Positions 11,061-22,949 of a stretch of 64,000 bases of DNA are shown one piece after another. The first letter of the stretch is position 1. Each line of letters opens with the position of its first letter. Source of the DNA: Sequoia sempervirens (taxonomy: Eukaryota > Streptophyta > Pinopsida > Cupressales > Cupressaceae); the NCBI GenBank assembly GCA_007258455.2, contig VDFB02252616.1, positions 124,541,760 to 124,605,759 of the forward strand, in the 5' to 3' direction. The notes under the pieces were generated by a model that ran no database searches, had not been told where the DNA came from, and was given only the letters and a program-made list of their open reading frames with translations. Both the position numbers and the translations under genes were made by a program.

Positions 11061-11774
11061 CCAATCACAAGCCAAGCGCAATTTTCAAGGTTGCATGCAT
11101 TTCTTACGAATTTTAGTGATGAAACTCTATTTATTCAAGTTTAGGCGTCCATTATTCTTCATCACAAGCTTAGAGACTTTATATTCTTCTTGAGCAAGCA
11201 GCAATTTAAAGGTGCTACATGTGTCAAAATTCAGCGTTCTTCATAGCAACGGATTCAGTTTGTTCAGAAGAAGAATATTCCAGACTTTGTTTTCAGTTTG
11301 CATGTAGGTTTCATCGAATTAAAAAAAGAGATAGGTGAATTCTACAGAAGCAGAGCAAATAAAACCTTCTTTCTTCTGTCTTATTTCTTCTATTTCTCAT
11401 CTTAGGTACTTTCTTCGCATGTCAAAGAAATTCAACATATTTTCAGAGTTTGATCATCTGGGTTCGCATATTTCAGTATTTGCAGCAAAACCCATGTCTT
11501 ATATTTTTTCGAGGAAATTGCCCCGTAGTTTTCATTCTGAAGCTGTGTTTTTTTCTGAGAATTTCTTTGCATGTGGGCCTAAAACACATTTTTTTGAGAA
11601 TTAAACTATCTAGGTTGTCTTAGAATTTGATTCTGCACAAAACCCACGTTTCAAAAAAATTCTGAAATTTTTCCCTGCCATAGGCTATTTTTAGCCTTGT
11701 CCAGAGATTTTTAGTTTTTCCAAAAAGTTGTTCAAGTATATTCGACTTTACAGTCAAAAGTCTTCATTTTCAAA
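11061..11774. other. Leader sequence before the long element ORF
   Basis: No protein motif is seen. An 89-codon open frame at 11,335-11,604 lacks any hallmark and is in a different frame from the ORF that follows. Confidence 0.4.
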
Positions 11775-14768
11775 ATGCAGTTCAATCTCATTGATTATAA
11801 GACCAAATCTGTTCTTATACATGATTTTGTTAGAACTTCAGATACAAACTTAAGTCATGTTTATCCAGTGGTTAATCTGAGCAGTTTGGAGGGTGTTAGC
11901 AGCAATTCATTGAGAAATCTTGAACGTTCCGGATTGCTGGCAGCGACATCTATTCCTGTTACCACTTTTGATCTTGAGTTCGTTCTTGCTTGAATCAAGC
12001 ATTATGACTCATTTTCATGACAAATCAGATGAGTTGATGGGAGGGTTATCTGCAGTCTTAAGCCGAAGGATATAGAGAAATGTTTTGCTATTCCTTCTCG
12101 TTTAGATAATTTCACTATGGTTATTGAGGCGTGTGAGAAGATATGGGATGGAGATCAAGAACGTTCATAGAGAAAGGTGGCTCAGAGATGGCTGAAAGTT
12201 CAAAAGACTAATATGCCTAAAAAGGTTGGTCGTGGTGAATTCAAGGATGAGGTTGCTGTTTTGATAACTTTGCTCAATTGAGTTACAGGTCAAGAAGATG
12301 CTAGCACTTTTTGGTCATGGATGTTTTACCTTATTTCTAGAATTCTTGATGGCACATAACATTTTGACTGGGCTATGTTGAATAGTGATTGCCTGCTTCA
12401 GCAAATTACTGATTTTCTTAGGTTTCATGAGTTTCGTATGGTGTCCTACTTGGTCTACTTAGTTGCATTTCAAGGTAGCTACAGGCATCTAAAAACTAAT
12501 GGCACTCTTGGTGTTCAACGTATTCATGAGTACTATTCTTAGTTGGAGTTTTCTAAGTCTGAACAAGATTTCCGAGTAGTGAATGATCATTTTTCTATGA
12601 GGACAGTCATTGATCTTGACAATGAAATGCACATCCGTATTTCTGCCTAGGTGAAATCAGCGATGGAGTTTTGGGCGGATTGGTTTATTCAATTCCCTAC
12701 ATTCACATACATTCGAGTTTATGGATATGTTGGAGAGCCTCTTATGTTGCCGAGGTATCCTTCAGACAAGATCATCTTCATGGAGTTTCTCAGGAAAATG
12801 CAACATGTTCATTCCTTTCTTTGCAGTCCTCATAAGATTGCAGGTACTTTTCCATTTGGATTGGGCATTTTCACATGCAGAATTGCAGCAGATGCCAAGC
12901 ATATGTCAACCGAGATGGAAAGATTCAAACTCAAAACTCATACTGAGAGGCGTTCCTATGATCCTTTGGGTCATTATGCAACTAGGTTAGAGCGAGGGAT
13001 TGCACATAAGCCAATACTTGAAGATTTCTGGGCTAATTGTGAAGATGAATTCAAGGTTCGTCGTCGTCACTATTGTAGACTCACTATCGCTCAGCTCTCT
13101 GATTACCTATCAGAGGATGTTGACGGTTTATCAGATGATGATGGAGAGGTTCTTCTCAATTCATATGTCAGAGATCAGATTGCTCGGCAGCCACTTCGGT
13201 GACCAGATTGGTATGCTAAAGAGAATACCTCTATTGAGGAGGTATTTAGATCAGTTATCAAGACCAACAAGCAGTTCTTGGAGAGTAAATGAAGGCGAAA
13301 GTCAGTTTCTGTGACAGAGCCGCCAGTGAATTTTTCTTCATTACCTTCTACTTCAAGGTCAAGGCCTCAGGTCAAGGCTATTGTGATACCTCCTGAAGGA
13401 GTTAGACTCAGTGGAAACACAGGAAAGAGGACTATTGGTAAAAGGAAGCAGAAGCAAGTTGAGAATGTACCTGAGATTCCAGTAGAGACAGTCATTCAGG
13501 CTGAGCCTCGTGTTTCACCTCCTAGTTCACCACATGTGCAGCCTATTGACATAGATTCAAAGCCTGAGATACCAATTCGAGTAGGATCGGAGACAATTGA
13601 ACCGTCACAGGTTGATACATCAGGGATAGTCTCTCCTCGAATTGATAATATTGTTCAGTCTTGTTGGCTCGAGAGGTCTTTGGGGAGATAGAGGTGAGAA
13701 CCTTCATATAATCTTGATTTATCTGAGTTTGGTGAACCTTATTAGAGAAGGTCGAACAAGAAAATCAAGAAGAAGGTGCATATTGAGAAGACTCCGGAAT
13801 TAGAGATTGTTATAGAAGTTGTTACTCCTCTAGAGGGTAAGAGCCTAGATGAAGTTGAAGTCGGTGACTTTACTTTCACCAAGGCAAATCTTGGTAGGAC
13901 CACTCGAGAAACAGATGTGAGCCTTCTTAAGATTGTCACCAATAATCTTGAAGAACGCATCACGAAGGATGGAGAGGATAAGGCATTGCTTAAGGCTGAG
14001 AACAGTCAACTTCGTCAGTATATCTCTCATCTTGTTCACGGAAATTCAAGTAGAGCATCTGTCCTTCCTTAGAATACACCTGCAGAACAACGAAAGCTGG
14101 ATCAGTTAGTCAGTCATGACAGACTTTTGGATAACTGGATTGAAGGATTAGTCGTTACAGGTCAACATCTTCTTGTGGATTTGTATCAGTTGAGGAGTGA
14201 CGCACATAAACTTCATCAATGTATTCAATTGCTCGAGATTTCAGTTGCAGAGAGTTTAGCCAAGGATCGAGTTCTTGTGTCCCAGTTGTTTGTTGCATAT
14301 GATGCCTTGGAGATTGATGAAGACCAAGAGAAAGTTTTTACTTGGAGGGAGTAACACCTTTTAAAAATGGAGATATGTGAAAAGATCTCTACCAAGTTGT
14401 TTTCACTAAAAGATAATGTTGTTGGAGCTCTTGCACTTGTTAGTGGTTTTGTTGTTTAGATTTCATGTCATTACCTTCTTGAAGATGGCACGTATGTTGC
14501 ATTAAATGAAGTACGAGCTGAGTTCGAAAAGCTGATTCGTGATAGCCTTGAGGGAGATCCTATGGTGACTAAGTTGGAGAATATTTCAGTTATTTCAGCT
14601 AGTTTCAAAAAGGCGGCTGAAGATGTCAGAGAATGCATGCATACAGTTAAGGAAAGTGACAGAGAATTGAAGAAACAAATTGTTGTTTTGGATAGCATCA
14701 AAGTGCCAGAAGACAGAGAGATTGATGAGTTCTTCGTCGAAGTGTTAGGCCGAGATGACGTGGAGTGA
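11775..14768 (+). pseudogene. 998-codon accessory ORF of a gypsy-like element (family A, copy 1)
   Basis: One frame runs from ATG at 11,775 to 14,768 with 17 in-frame stops and no frameshift. Residues about 70-290 are a helical region (SDCLLQQITDFLRFHEF); about 310-450 holds LPRYPSDKIIFMEFLRKM and DFWANCEDEFKVRRRHY; about 510-660 is a Ser/Pro-rich linker with a basic stretch (KRTIGKRKQKQ); the rest is Lys/Glu-rich and likely coiled coil. The same motifs in the same order occur at 22,950-26,033. I do not recognise a biochemical function; it could be a gag-like or structural protein. Reversing one C-to-T change would remove each stop (CAG, CGA or CAA). Neighbours are a tandem array upstream and an LTR-like region downstream, the plan of a Tat element's 3' part. 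Confidence 0.75.
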
Positions 14769-15132
14769 TCTACCAGTTGGAACCTGTAGTTAATTTCGAG
14801 GATAGAATCAAGAGCATCAGTTAACTCGACTTTCAGTCTTGAGTTCACGTGCTAACTTCATACATGCATATCTCTTCCTAGGAATTATCTTCATAGGAGT
14901 TAGAGTTAGGGTTTCCAATTAACTGAGGGTAATGTCTAGTTAACTTTGCTTTAAATAAGGACGTGCATGCTTGCACATTGTCCATTTAGGTTAGATGTAT
15001 CGGTTAACTGATGGTAGCTTTCCAGTTAACTGTATAGTTTACTTTATTAGGGTTTAGTAATAAATCTTGCATGCATTGCAAGACTGTAGTTGATTCAAGG
15101 TGATTTTAGGGTTCCCTACACCTTTTGATGTC

Positions 15133-15140
15133 TATAAATA
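15133..15140 (+). promoter_or_regulatory. Candidate LTR TATA box
   Basis: TATAAATA followed by AGAGC lies about 770 bp before the primer-binding site, a plausible U3/R promoter element for the gag transcript. Confidence 0.5.
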
Positions 15141-15182
15141 AGAGCTTTTGCTCATTTGTACATAACTTTTACATGATAGCAT

Positions 15183-15575
15183 ACATGCTATGCCCACCTT
15201 GCTTGTAGTATTGCTATTATTGTATCTGTTCAAGAACTTTTGCATGAGAGAGGAATATATGCTGTGCCTACCTTGCCCTCAATATTGCTCATTCTGTATC
15301 TGTTCATGCGTATTTACTGTTATGATGAATTGTTATGCCACTTGGGTTTCATGCAATTGTGATGGTGAATTCTTTCCATAGTTAGATCAAATCTGTTTTG
15401 TATTCAAATAAACTTGTCCAGATTGAGCTAATAGATGTGCCACCTTGCCTTCAAGTTGAGAATCTGTTCTTGTTTATCGTATGGTGTTTTGTGAATAATA
15501 AACTTGTTTAGATTGAGCTGATAGATGTGCCACCTTGCCTTCAAGTTGAGAATCTATACTTGTTTATCGTCAAAT
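15183..15575 (+). repeat. Four related tandem units in the LTR-like region
   Basis: A core like GTGCCACCTTGCC, followed by an ATCTGTTC-type end, recurs at about 15,193, 15,268, 15,440 and 15,530. The last two units are near-identical 90-bp direct repeats (15,411 and 15,501, AACTTGT onward). Confidence 0.7.
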
Positions 15576-15901
15576 AGTCATCCTTGCTCCATTTTCTCAT
15601 GCTCCGTTTTCTTGAGGAAATTGGATAGATTTTAAGTAATTAACATAGTTGTAGTTAGTAATCTGCGAAACCAAAAAATACTCAGCTGCAACGTATATAG
15701 TTTTTGAGAAAGCCTTGTACCTTTATAGCTGAAACAAAAAGACAGGATATAGTTTAGTTTACTTTCCTTTTCAAAGCACTTTTGTCAAGCACAATGAGGG
15801 AGCTTCCCCTCCTAATTTGAAGAGCACTCATTGCGTAGTGTGCATAGTTGTCCATACCAACTCTTACTCCAGAGGTGCTAGTTGTTACGCCAACAGTTTT
15901 T

Positions 15902-15919
15902 TGGCGCCCACTGTGGGGC
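15902..15919 (+). promoter_or_regulatory. Primer-binding site of gypsy element
   Basis: TGGCGCCCACTGTGGGGC is the form commonly seen after the 5' LTR in plant Athila/Tat gypsy elements. It is the site where a tRNA would prime minus-strand DNA synthesis. Confidence 0.75.
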
Positions 15920-15949
15920 ACAAGGCCTCAAAAACTTCATATCACGGTT

Positions 15950-17277
15950 ATGACTATCTGGCGTCCTACTGCTCCAGTACAACAACCAGCACTAATTCCG
16001 CCTGTTATACAACCGAATTTAGTCTTCATCAAAGCAGAACAGTCAGATATTATCAGTAGCTTGCACACTTTTATTTTTGAAAATCATACATCTACCACTC
16101 AGTGGAGAAACACGGCTACAACTCTGGATAAAGAAGAAGAGAAAGCAGATCTTGTAGCAGGTAGACCAGTTTTTCCACCTCCCTCATGGAATTAAGCATC
16201 CTGGCGTACTGAGTTTATATTAGAAGGAGAGGTCATCCTCCCATTCAGCCAGATCCTGTTTTCCAAGAAGCTCCTGATCAGTTTACTGAATCAATTTTTT
16301 TTGAAGAGATTCCCACTCCAACTGTAGAGATGGATGATTGTAACAATGATAATCACAACGGTCGTAATGGAAGAAACACAAGATGTCCAACCCCCTTGCC
16401 TTGGGGCGACAAAATTGAACTGTTGGCTTTAGCAGGACATCATGAACTACCCAAGGGTTCACGCAAGTTTTTCCTGAGATTTCATGGCGATGGTTCCAAA
16501 CATCCAGATGAACATCTATCAACATTCACGACGGCTTGTTTCGTTTTGCATGTTGCGCATGAAGACATCGCCATACGTCTTTTCGTGGAGACTCTTGAAA
16601 ACAACGCAACACACTGGTTCAATAATATTGAGTCAGGAATTATCACCAGTTGGGTCGTCATGAGTGAGAAGTTCTTGGCAAGATTCAAGCCTGCCGAGGA
16701 TAGTCATAGACTATTTGCACAACTCTCAAATTCAAAGATGGAAAAGCATGAACTGATTAGGGAATTCGTGGCAAGGTTTAATTGCCTTATTACATGTCTT
16801 TCTCACACCTTGAATCCGTCTGATGAGATTTTGATGAGTTCTTTCATCAATGTGCTACTGTCAGAAATTGCCTTTTTCTTGAAGATAAGCGAAGAAGATG
16901 ATCTACAACATCTTTAGGAGGAAGCTATTAAGCTTGAAGATAACATGATTACAACAGGAAAGATGAAAGATGATTCAATCAGGCCACTCGTACAAGCATC
17001 GGCTGATTCGTTGCTACAGAAGGTAGCAAATGAGGTGACAATACTAAAGAGACAGTCACCACCTCAAGAGCAACCAGCCTTGCCCACACCACCACCTTTT
17101 CAACCACAACAACCGTACCAGCCTAAGAGGAATAATTTTCAGCCGTACAATAAATACAAGTCTAAGTTTCCGCAAGGAGAACCGAGACAAAATAATGAAG
17201 CTGAAAAGGCCATGGTCTTTTGCACGTTCCATGAGCTGAGCACACCGGGGCTACTTGTCCGGAAAATCAGAGAATGA
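15950..17277 (+). pseudogene. Ty3/gypsy gag (capsid) polyprotein, broken
   Basis: Gag starts at ATG 15,950, 30 bp after the primer-binding site. The N-terminal part is Pro/Gln-rich; a one-base shift near 16,200 leads into the capsid domain at 16,330-16,917 (LPKGSRKFFLRFHGDG, DEHLSTFT, LENNATHWF, FVARFNCL, MSSFINVL), typical of retrotransposon gag. A TAG stop at 16,915 follows. The region 16,945-17,230 is Pro/Gln-rich, ending in a Cys-His stretch (FCTFHEL, then TCPENQRMNQ in the next frame), probably a degenerate zinc knuckle split by an indel near 17,240. Role in the family: assembly of virus-like particles in the cytoplasm. Confidence 0.85.
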
Positions 17278-18206
17278 ATCAACTCATGGGATTTGCCAAT
17301 TTTTCTCCTAGTTTAGGTTTCGTACCTTCCAGTTCAAACGTTGTCTCTTCACAGACGGACGAGTTTGATGGCGACTCTGCAACGGGATACTTTGATCGAG
17401 AACCCATAAATCAAGAAGAAGAAGAAGAATCCTACCATTTTTCTCTTGCAATGAATCATGAAAATATCTCCTCACCTGTGTTCACACGTGCTCAGCATTT
17501 CAAGGCATAGAAGGAGGAAGAGGAAAAGCGGAATTTGAATACAAAAGCAAAAGAAGTAGCTTCTACTTCTAATCTTAAACCTTCACAAGAGAATATCTTG
17601 CTGGCAGCTTTAGATACATCTTCAGCAAGTTTTGACATCGTGTCTTCCATGATAAAGACAAAGGTAGATATTTCTCAGCTGGAGTATTTACAAGATCATC
17701 CAGAGCAGCTGGATAGAATCTTGAACGTTCTTAAAAAGAAGACTGTCGTTCAGCCGACATTACTACAATCCTCTGTTCCTGCAGAAGAGAAGCCCAAGCC
17801 ATTTTATATATTTTTATATATAGGAGGTTATAAGCTGAGCAATTGCATAATTGACAGCAAAGCTTTAGACAATATTATGCCCTTAAAAATTATGAACGCG
17901 TTGGGACTTTCATGCGCCCCTACTCAGGAAAAGTGTTATTAACTTGAGTCCAAACTGGTGCCGTTAGTCGGTCAACTCAAAGATGCGCAAGTAAGGCTAG
18001 CATCTTGTCCAAAGAAAAAGATCATGATGACCATCCTAGTGGCGGATATTCCTACTAGCTACGGGATGTTACTTAGTAGAAGTTTTTGCAAGGATCTTGG
18101 AGGAGAAATTCAGATGGATTGGTCATTCGCGACAATCCCATTGAAGAAAGGCACTTTCAAGTTGGAACCGGAAACCAAATCAAAGTTCACAGTGGTGAAG
18201 TCCTAG
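17274..18206 (+). pseudogene. Gypsy retropepsin region, active site altered
   Basis: This is the protease part following gag, in one frame with TAG at about 17,508 and TAA at 17,940. Recognisable blocks are KPKPFYIFLYIGGYKLSNC, CIIDSKALDNIMP, IMNALGL and DIPTSYGMLLSRSF. In intact relatives the active site reads DSGA; here it reads DSKA, so the glycine of the catalytic Asp-Ser-Gly triad is lost. A Gln/Pro/acidic spacer links it to gag. Reverse transcriptase, RNase H and integrase do not follow, so pol is deleted. Confidence 0.8.
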
Positions 18207-18717
18207 GACCTGCATGCTCAAGTGTTGTATCAAGACACGGGTCCAGGCACATATGCTATGCTATGGATATTTATTCGTTGGTCATTGCTTGGGGTCTGGA
18301 CTTAGGAGAGCTGGTGGATGTAGTGAGGAAAGTCGTGACAACTCTCGTTCATAAAGATTTTTTAGAGGATATGGAAGGCATTCTGGAACGGGCGATACTA
18401 GGAGTTGGGCTTATTAAGGTTGAAGGCATGGATGGTGGAGGCCCGGAGCTCGCAGATTTAAATCATCTCTTTATTGGGTGGTTAGAAGGACGCACCAAAG
18501 CTTTGTGGCGAGAAGGTGCGGAGCACGGGTGGCAAGCACTCAAAATCTGCGTTGAGCTAATGGAGGTCGAGGAGGTCATAAAGAATCTCAAAGACATTGC
18601 CAGAGTAGAGATGTGTGAAAAGAAGGGTCTGCATTTGAGGAAAAAGATGAAGCCGTTAATGGAGATAGAGCCGTTGGAGATGGGTAATTCATGAAAGGTG
18701 TCTGAGTAATACAAATT
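18207..18717 (+). other. Open stretch after protease, unrecognised
   Basis: A 200-codon open frame (18,086-18,694) overlaps the protease end in another frame. It is G-rich and contains no motif I recognise. It may be chance, or frame-shifted sequence between protease and reverse transcriptase. Confidence 0.25.
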
Positions 18718-20902
18718 TAAAAAAAAATAGATTACTATACTAAATCTTGTCTATGATTTTGTTTTTTGGGGGTTATGCCTAGAATTGAATTGTAATTGTA
18801 AAACACCTTGGGGCACAAACAATGGTTGGAAGGGTAGATTTCAGGTGAGTATGATTAGGGATAATTTGATATGTTGGAAATGGAAACTGTGCTAACTAAT
18901 CAACTTTTTTGGTAGTTGATGGATGAACATAAATCTAAAGTATATTTTATAGCATTAGTTTACAATTGGACTTATTCTTTCTCAAGTATATTTTATAGCA
19001 TTAGTTTAAAATTGGAATAATTTTTGGTAGTTGATGGATGAAGATAAATCTAAAGTATATAATAATGTTTATGATAAAAATATAAATTAGTTTAGAATTG
19101 GAATAATTCTTTCTAATTTCACTTTATATTAATATATATGATTTATTCAAAAACATTTATTTTATAGCATTTTGTTTACAGTGATTCTCAACTTTGATTT
19201 TTTTCAAGATAATACAACATTTGGTTTTATTGGTGAGCATGCTGAAATTTTATTTGCCTTTTACAAATAATTTATGTTTTTAGATAGATGAATTTAAGGA
19301 TTAAACTATAAAAAAATTACAAATTTTTTTATTTTATAGCATTTATATAATATGTATGATTAATAAAATCAATAATATTTTAATATAAAAGATTTTATAT
19401 AAAAAATATAAATTAAATATTTTTTTGACAGTTAATTTTTTTCATAAAACATAAAGTGACAGGAAAATTCTAGGCCTGGCTAAGAGGTAATAATTTTCCA
19501 AACTCCACACGTACCGATCTTAATTTCCCATCGATCCTTTAGTCATGTCCACTTGCTAAAATCTACTTGTGATCTTCACTTCACAAATGCACCATCCTTG
19601 CCACCTTTCCTATCTTAATTCACCAAAGTTGAGGTTTTGGTGCTTTTCCTAACCTTAGTTGCAAGTCTTTCTTGGTCATCTATGTAGTCAGTGGGTTGAA
19701 AGTTTTGACAACTTTGAAACTTCAGACTTTGGTTCTAAGGTTCCAAGTTTTAGTGACCACGCGACATTATGGACCACTACCGTTTAATGAATTTTCAATG
19801 GACAGATATAGTTGCATTCCTGAAGTATATCTCTCAAGTAGTAGATTTTTGAATTGAAACCTTTAGAATTACACTAGAACCATTAGATGTGAACACGTGG
19901 GGAGATCAAGGCTCATCATCGTGGTAATGAACTTGATGGGTTGGATTTTGGCGATGAGCAATAGAAGAACTTAAGTGGCAGAAATATGCATGTGTAGAAA
20001 GTTGGTTTTAAAAGAGGGACTGCCTAGGAAGAACGTAGGACCAATGCTTGAAAACTGAAGAACATTTTACCCAAAGGATGTAAAGGAAAATCAATATAAC
20101 CACGACCATTCGATGAATTTTTGATGGATGGATGTAGTTGCATTCCAAAAGTAAATCTCTAAAGTAGTAGACTTGTGAATTGAAACCTCCAGAATAAAAC
20201 TAGAACTGTTAGATGCAGACACTTGGTGAGATCAAGGCTCATTTCTCTCTTTTCAATGCCTCGATGTATTACATTTAATTTAATTGAAATTCTCAATATT
20301 TTATTTTTGAACATCCAAAGCGATTGATTGGACAACTCATAGCTTTAATGAAACAAGATTTGTAATGATTTCATATCGTTTGAGTGGCACTGGTAGTGTT
20401 GATTGGAGTCTGGGGATTTTGATAGCTTGTAAGATTGAGCTACAATTTGCATGTAGCCAAACGTCAATTAAATTAAACATTTTAATTTTTAATTGTACAT
20501 TTAAGGCTTCAGATACACAAATTAACTAAGTTAGTCTTTTGGTTTGCGTGAATTAGGCTGATAGCAGCACTAGTGGCCCATAATTTATTATCTATTTATG
20601 ATATAATAGCATGTAGATTTAAAAGTAAAACATAAAGCAACTCAAATGAAAAAAAGAAATTTTCCATCAATTTTTTTCCTTTGAGAAATTCAATATTATC
20701 TATTTATGAAATAATTGCATGCAAAGGTGGAGTAAGTAGCCATTTATCACATTGCATTTGCAAAATTTGAAGTAGTGGTAGAAATTTCTAGAAAGGCGAG
20801 TTGTGGGAAATGAGTAAAATGGAAACAACACTCACATTGGACACAGAGAAGCAACAATAGGACTTTAGAGGAGAAATAACCGATAAGCAACTGTAGGGGC
20901 TA
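18718..20902. repeat. AT-rich non-coding region with local duplications
   Basis: A 114-bp tandem duplication starts at 18,907 and 19,021 (TTTTTGGTAGTTGATGGATG). A 145-bp block at about 19,776-19,920 is repeated at about 20,106-20,250 (period near 330 bp). A family block at 19,612-19,770 also occurs near 22,250-22,500 and 27,366-27,560. No gene was found. Confidence 0.6.
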
Positions 20903-21561
20903 ATGAATTCGACCCATCCACTCATTCTCTGGGCAACCAAGCAAATGGTTGGGATGCAATTTCTGAAGGCTTATCATAGGGCCAGAGCAAATACAGAGAT
21001 TTTGGTAATGTTCTTAGCTATCCTTTTGCATATGGGAATCTTGAAAGAGATAAGCAAAAAATTGACCCAAATGGTCTTCATGCACGCATGGCTGGGTGGC
21101 ATTGATGCAACGCTAGATAATGTGGATGAGAATAGGAAAATACCCATGCCATAGAACTACTACATCATGTGGATGAGAGGGAGAGAGGTAATGAAGTTTC
21201 CTTTGGTTTGAACCATCGACCCAAACTTGGATTTGAAAAATTGTGAGCTGAAAGGGACCGTAGCATTTTCTTTCTCCTCAGGGCAGCAAAGTTGATGACC
21301 AATCTCCCGTGTGGGTGGGCAATGAGATACATGGAGGATGAATGTATGGCAGAGGAAATTGTAGCGGGTGATGATGATGATTGGGACCTTGGACATGGGG
21401 AAGAATGGCTTTTGAATGATCCCAGGGACCCGAAGGAAAAGGCCAAAATCCCAATGTGCCAGAAATGTGGAGCAAACTGCCCAGTGATTGCAAATTGCAA
21501 GGTGTAACTGAAACACATAGAATCAGAAGATGATGATGATGAAGAGGATGATGATGAATGA
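20903..21561 (+). pseudogene. Possible degenerate gene copy with a Cys cluster and acidic tail
   Basis: The 21,292-21,507 frame reads MTNLPCGWAMRYMEDE, then GDDDDWDLGHGEEWLL, NDPRDPKEKAK and a four-cysteine motif (CQKCGANCPVIANC), ending in KV and a stop. Beyond the stop the same frame continues into an Asp/Glu run encoded by GATGATGAT. Upstream, 20,903-21,290 gives protein-like pieces only with stops. The Cys spacing suggests metal binding. I do not recognise the family. Compositional coherence argues for a decayed, perhaps retro-copied, host gene, but chance is possible. Confidence 0.3.
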
Positions 21562-22949
21562 TAAATTTTGGTTGGGTATGATTTTAGCTTTTTGTTGTTG
21601 AATATCAATAGTAACAGTAATAGGGTAATTGAGTTAGTCCCGAGTCTTGGAGTGCCTGTACTAAAATTTAGGCCAATTTTGTAATGAATTCTCTAATGCT
21701 TGAAAATATAGATGGGCTAGCTGATTAGGGAAGGTCACTTGATAGAAAAGGCCTTCAAGGTGGTATTTTAAAAAACAAAAACTCATATAATCCTTTTTTG
21801 ATAATCAATACAGGGTGCTACCCCTAGTAGTGTTTTACCTAGCAAAAAATAAATAATTGCATGTAGATTTAAAAGTAAAACATAGAGAAATACACATGTA
21901 TTAATTACATTTACATTTTCACCAGCGATCCAATAGAAGCTTGGCGCTTGTGCTTACATTTGTATTTGTACTATGTAATAATGTGACATTGTAATTCATT
22001 TTTAATAAAGTAAATGGTTGTGCTATTAATTTGACATTGTAATTCCTTTTATTAAGGCCTTTGCAACATTAAGTGTTATTGTGCTATTAATGGTTGTGCT
22101 ATTAATGTGACATTGTAATTCATTTTATAAAGACCTTGATAATTTGAGTGCATTAATGGATAAAAATATAAAACTTTAAAACACATGTTTATTATTTATA
22201 TCATAAATTACCCAACTATTTGATGAACATTTTATGTATGGTTGTAGACTCAAAATAAGGGAGAAAAGAAAGCTTAGTTGCTAGGCCTCCAATTTTTATA
22301 ACCATGTGACATGTCACATTGTTGTAGAGTTCTAAATTTTCATAACTACCTAATTCCCCAACTTGGTTCACTTTGTGGAGTAACTTAAGTTCATGCATAC
22401 ATAACCTTTGAGTTAAAGTGTATGCGGATTTATTCGGTGGATCGAAGGTTTCGAAAAAAATGAAATTTTAGACTTTGGTTTTGAGGTCCCAAGTTTCAGC
22501 GAGCACATGACATGATGGACTTATCTTTCCCTTCAAAGGCATCGTCAACTGACATCTCATTAAATGTTATGTACGGAATAAACTTGAGTTGTCTTTTCAG
22601 GAATTTCCAAAAGCATGCACGTTTAAAGGCTATCTTTTTGAGGTATAAAATTGAATACCACATTTAAAGCACATCCTATCAAAAATAATAGCATAAGTGG
22701 GTGGCGAAGTTGTACTTAGACATTTAGCCTGCATTCTTATTCTTTGCCAAGGCTAGTACTTCTCAAGTGCAAACATTATTTGTAATCAGACCTTTACCCT
22801 GCATTCTCGTTCTTTTCCAAGGTTAGTACTTCTCAGAATCTCATGTGCAAACATTCTTTCTCTACGAATTTGTGCTGATGTAAAGGGAATGTTGGGTCAG
22901 CGTAAGGGATATGACACTCAGACCTTTTAAGTTAGGAAAATTTTTAGGC
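21562..22949. other. AT-rich non-coding region with short repeats
   Basis: The motif GACATTGTAATTC with its flank occurs three times at 21,985-22,120. A 68-bp unit (TGCATTCT-TTCTTT-CCAAGG-TAGTACTTCTCA) is duplicated at 22,725 and 22,793. A family repeat at 22,250-22,500 resembles 19.6 kb and 27.4 kb. No gene was found. Confidence 0.5.

Larger units (their letters stand above)
14850..15895 (+). mobile_element. LTR-like region before gypsy gag (5' boundary unresolved)
   Basis: It ends ACGCCAACA just before a primer-binding site, contains a TATA box at 15,133 with short repeats around and after it, and is non-coding, as expected for a 5' LTR. The left edge was not found; no clear TG terminus with a polypurine tract could be chosen between 14,770 and 14,900. 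It may at the same time be the 3' LTR of the element holding the upstream ORF. Confidence 0.5.

Noticed and set aside
11775..14768. Stops as targets of U-to-C RNA editing, which restores CAG/CAA/CGA in fern and hornwort organelles
   Set aside because: The same pattern is in several unrelated nuclear-type retroelements, which are also damaged at catalytic sites. Methylation decay is simpler. Transcript sequence could test it.
18086..18694. 200-codon + strand open frame overlapping the protease
   Set aside because: It is in a different frame from protease, has no motif, and its openness fits its G-rich composition.
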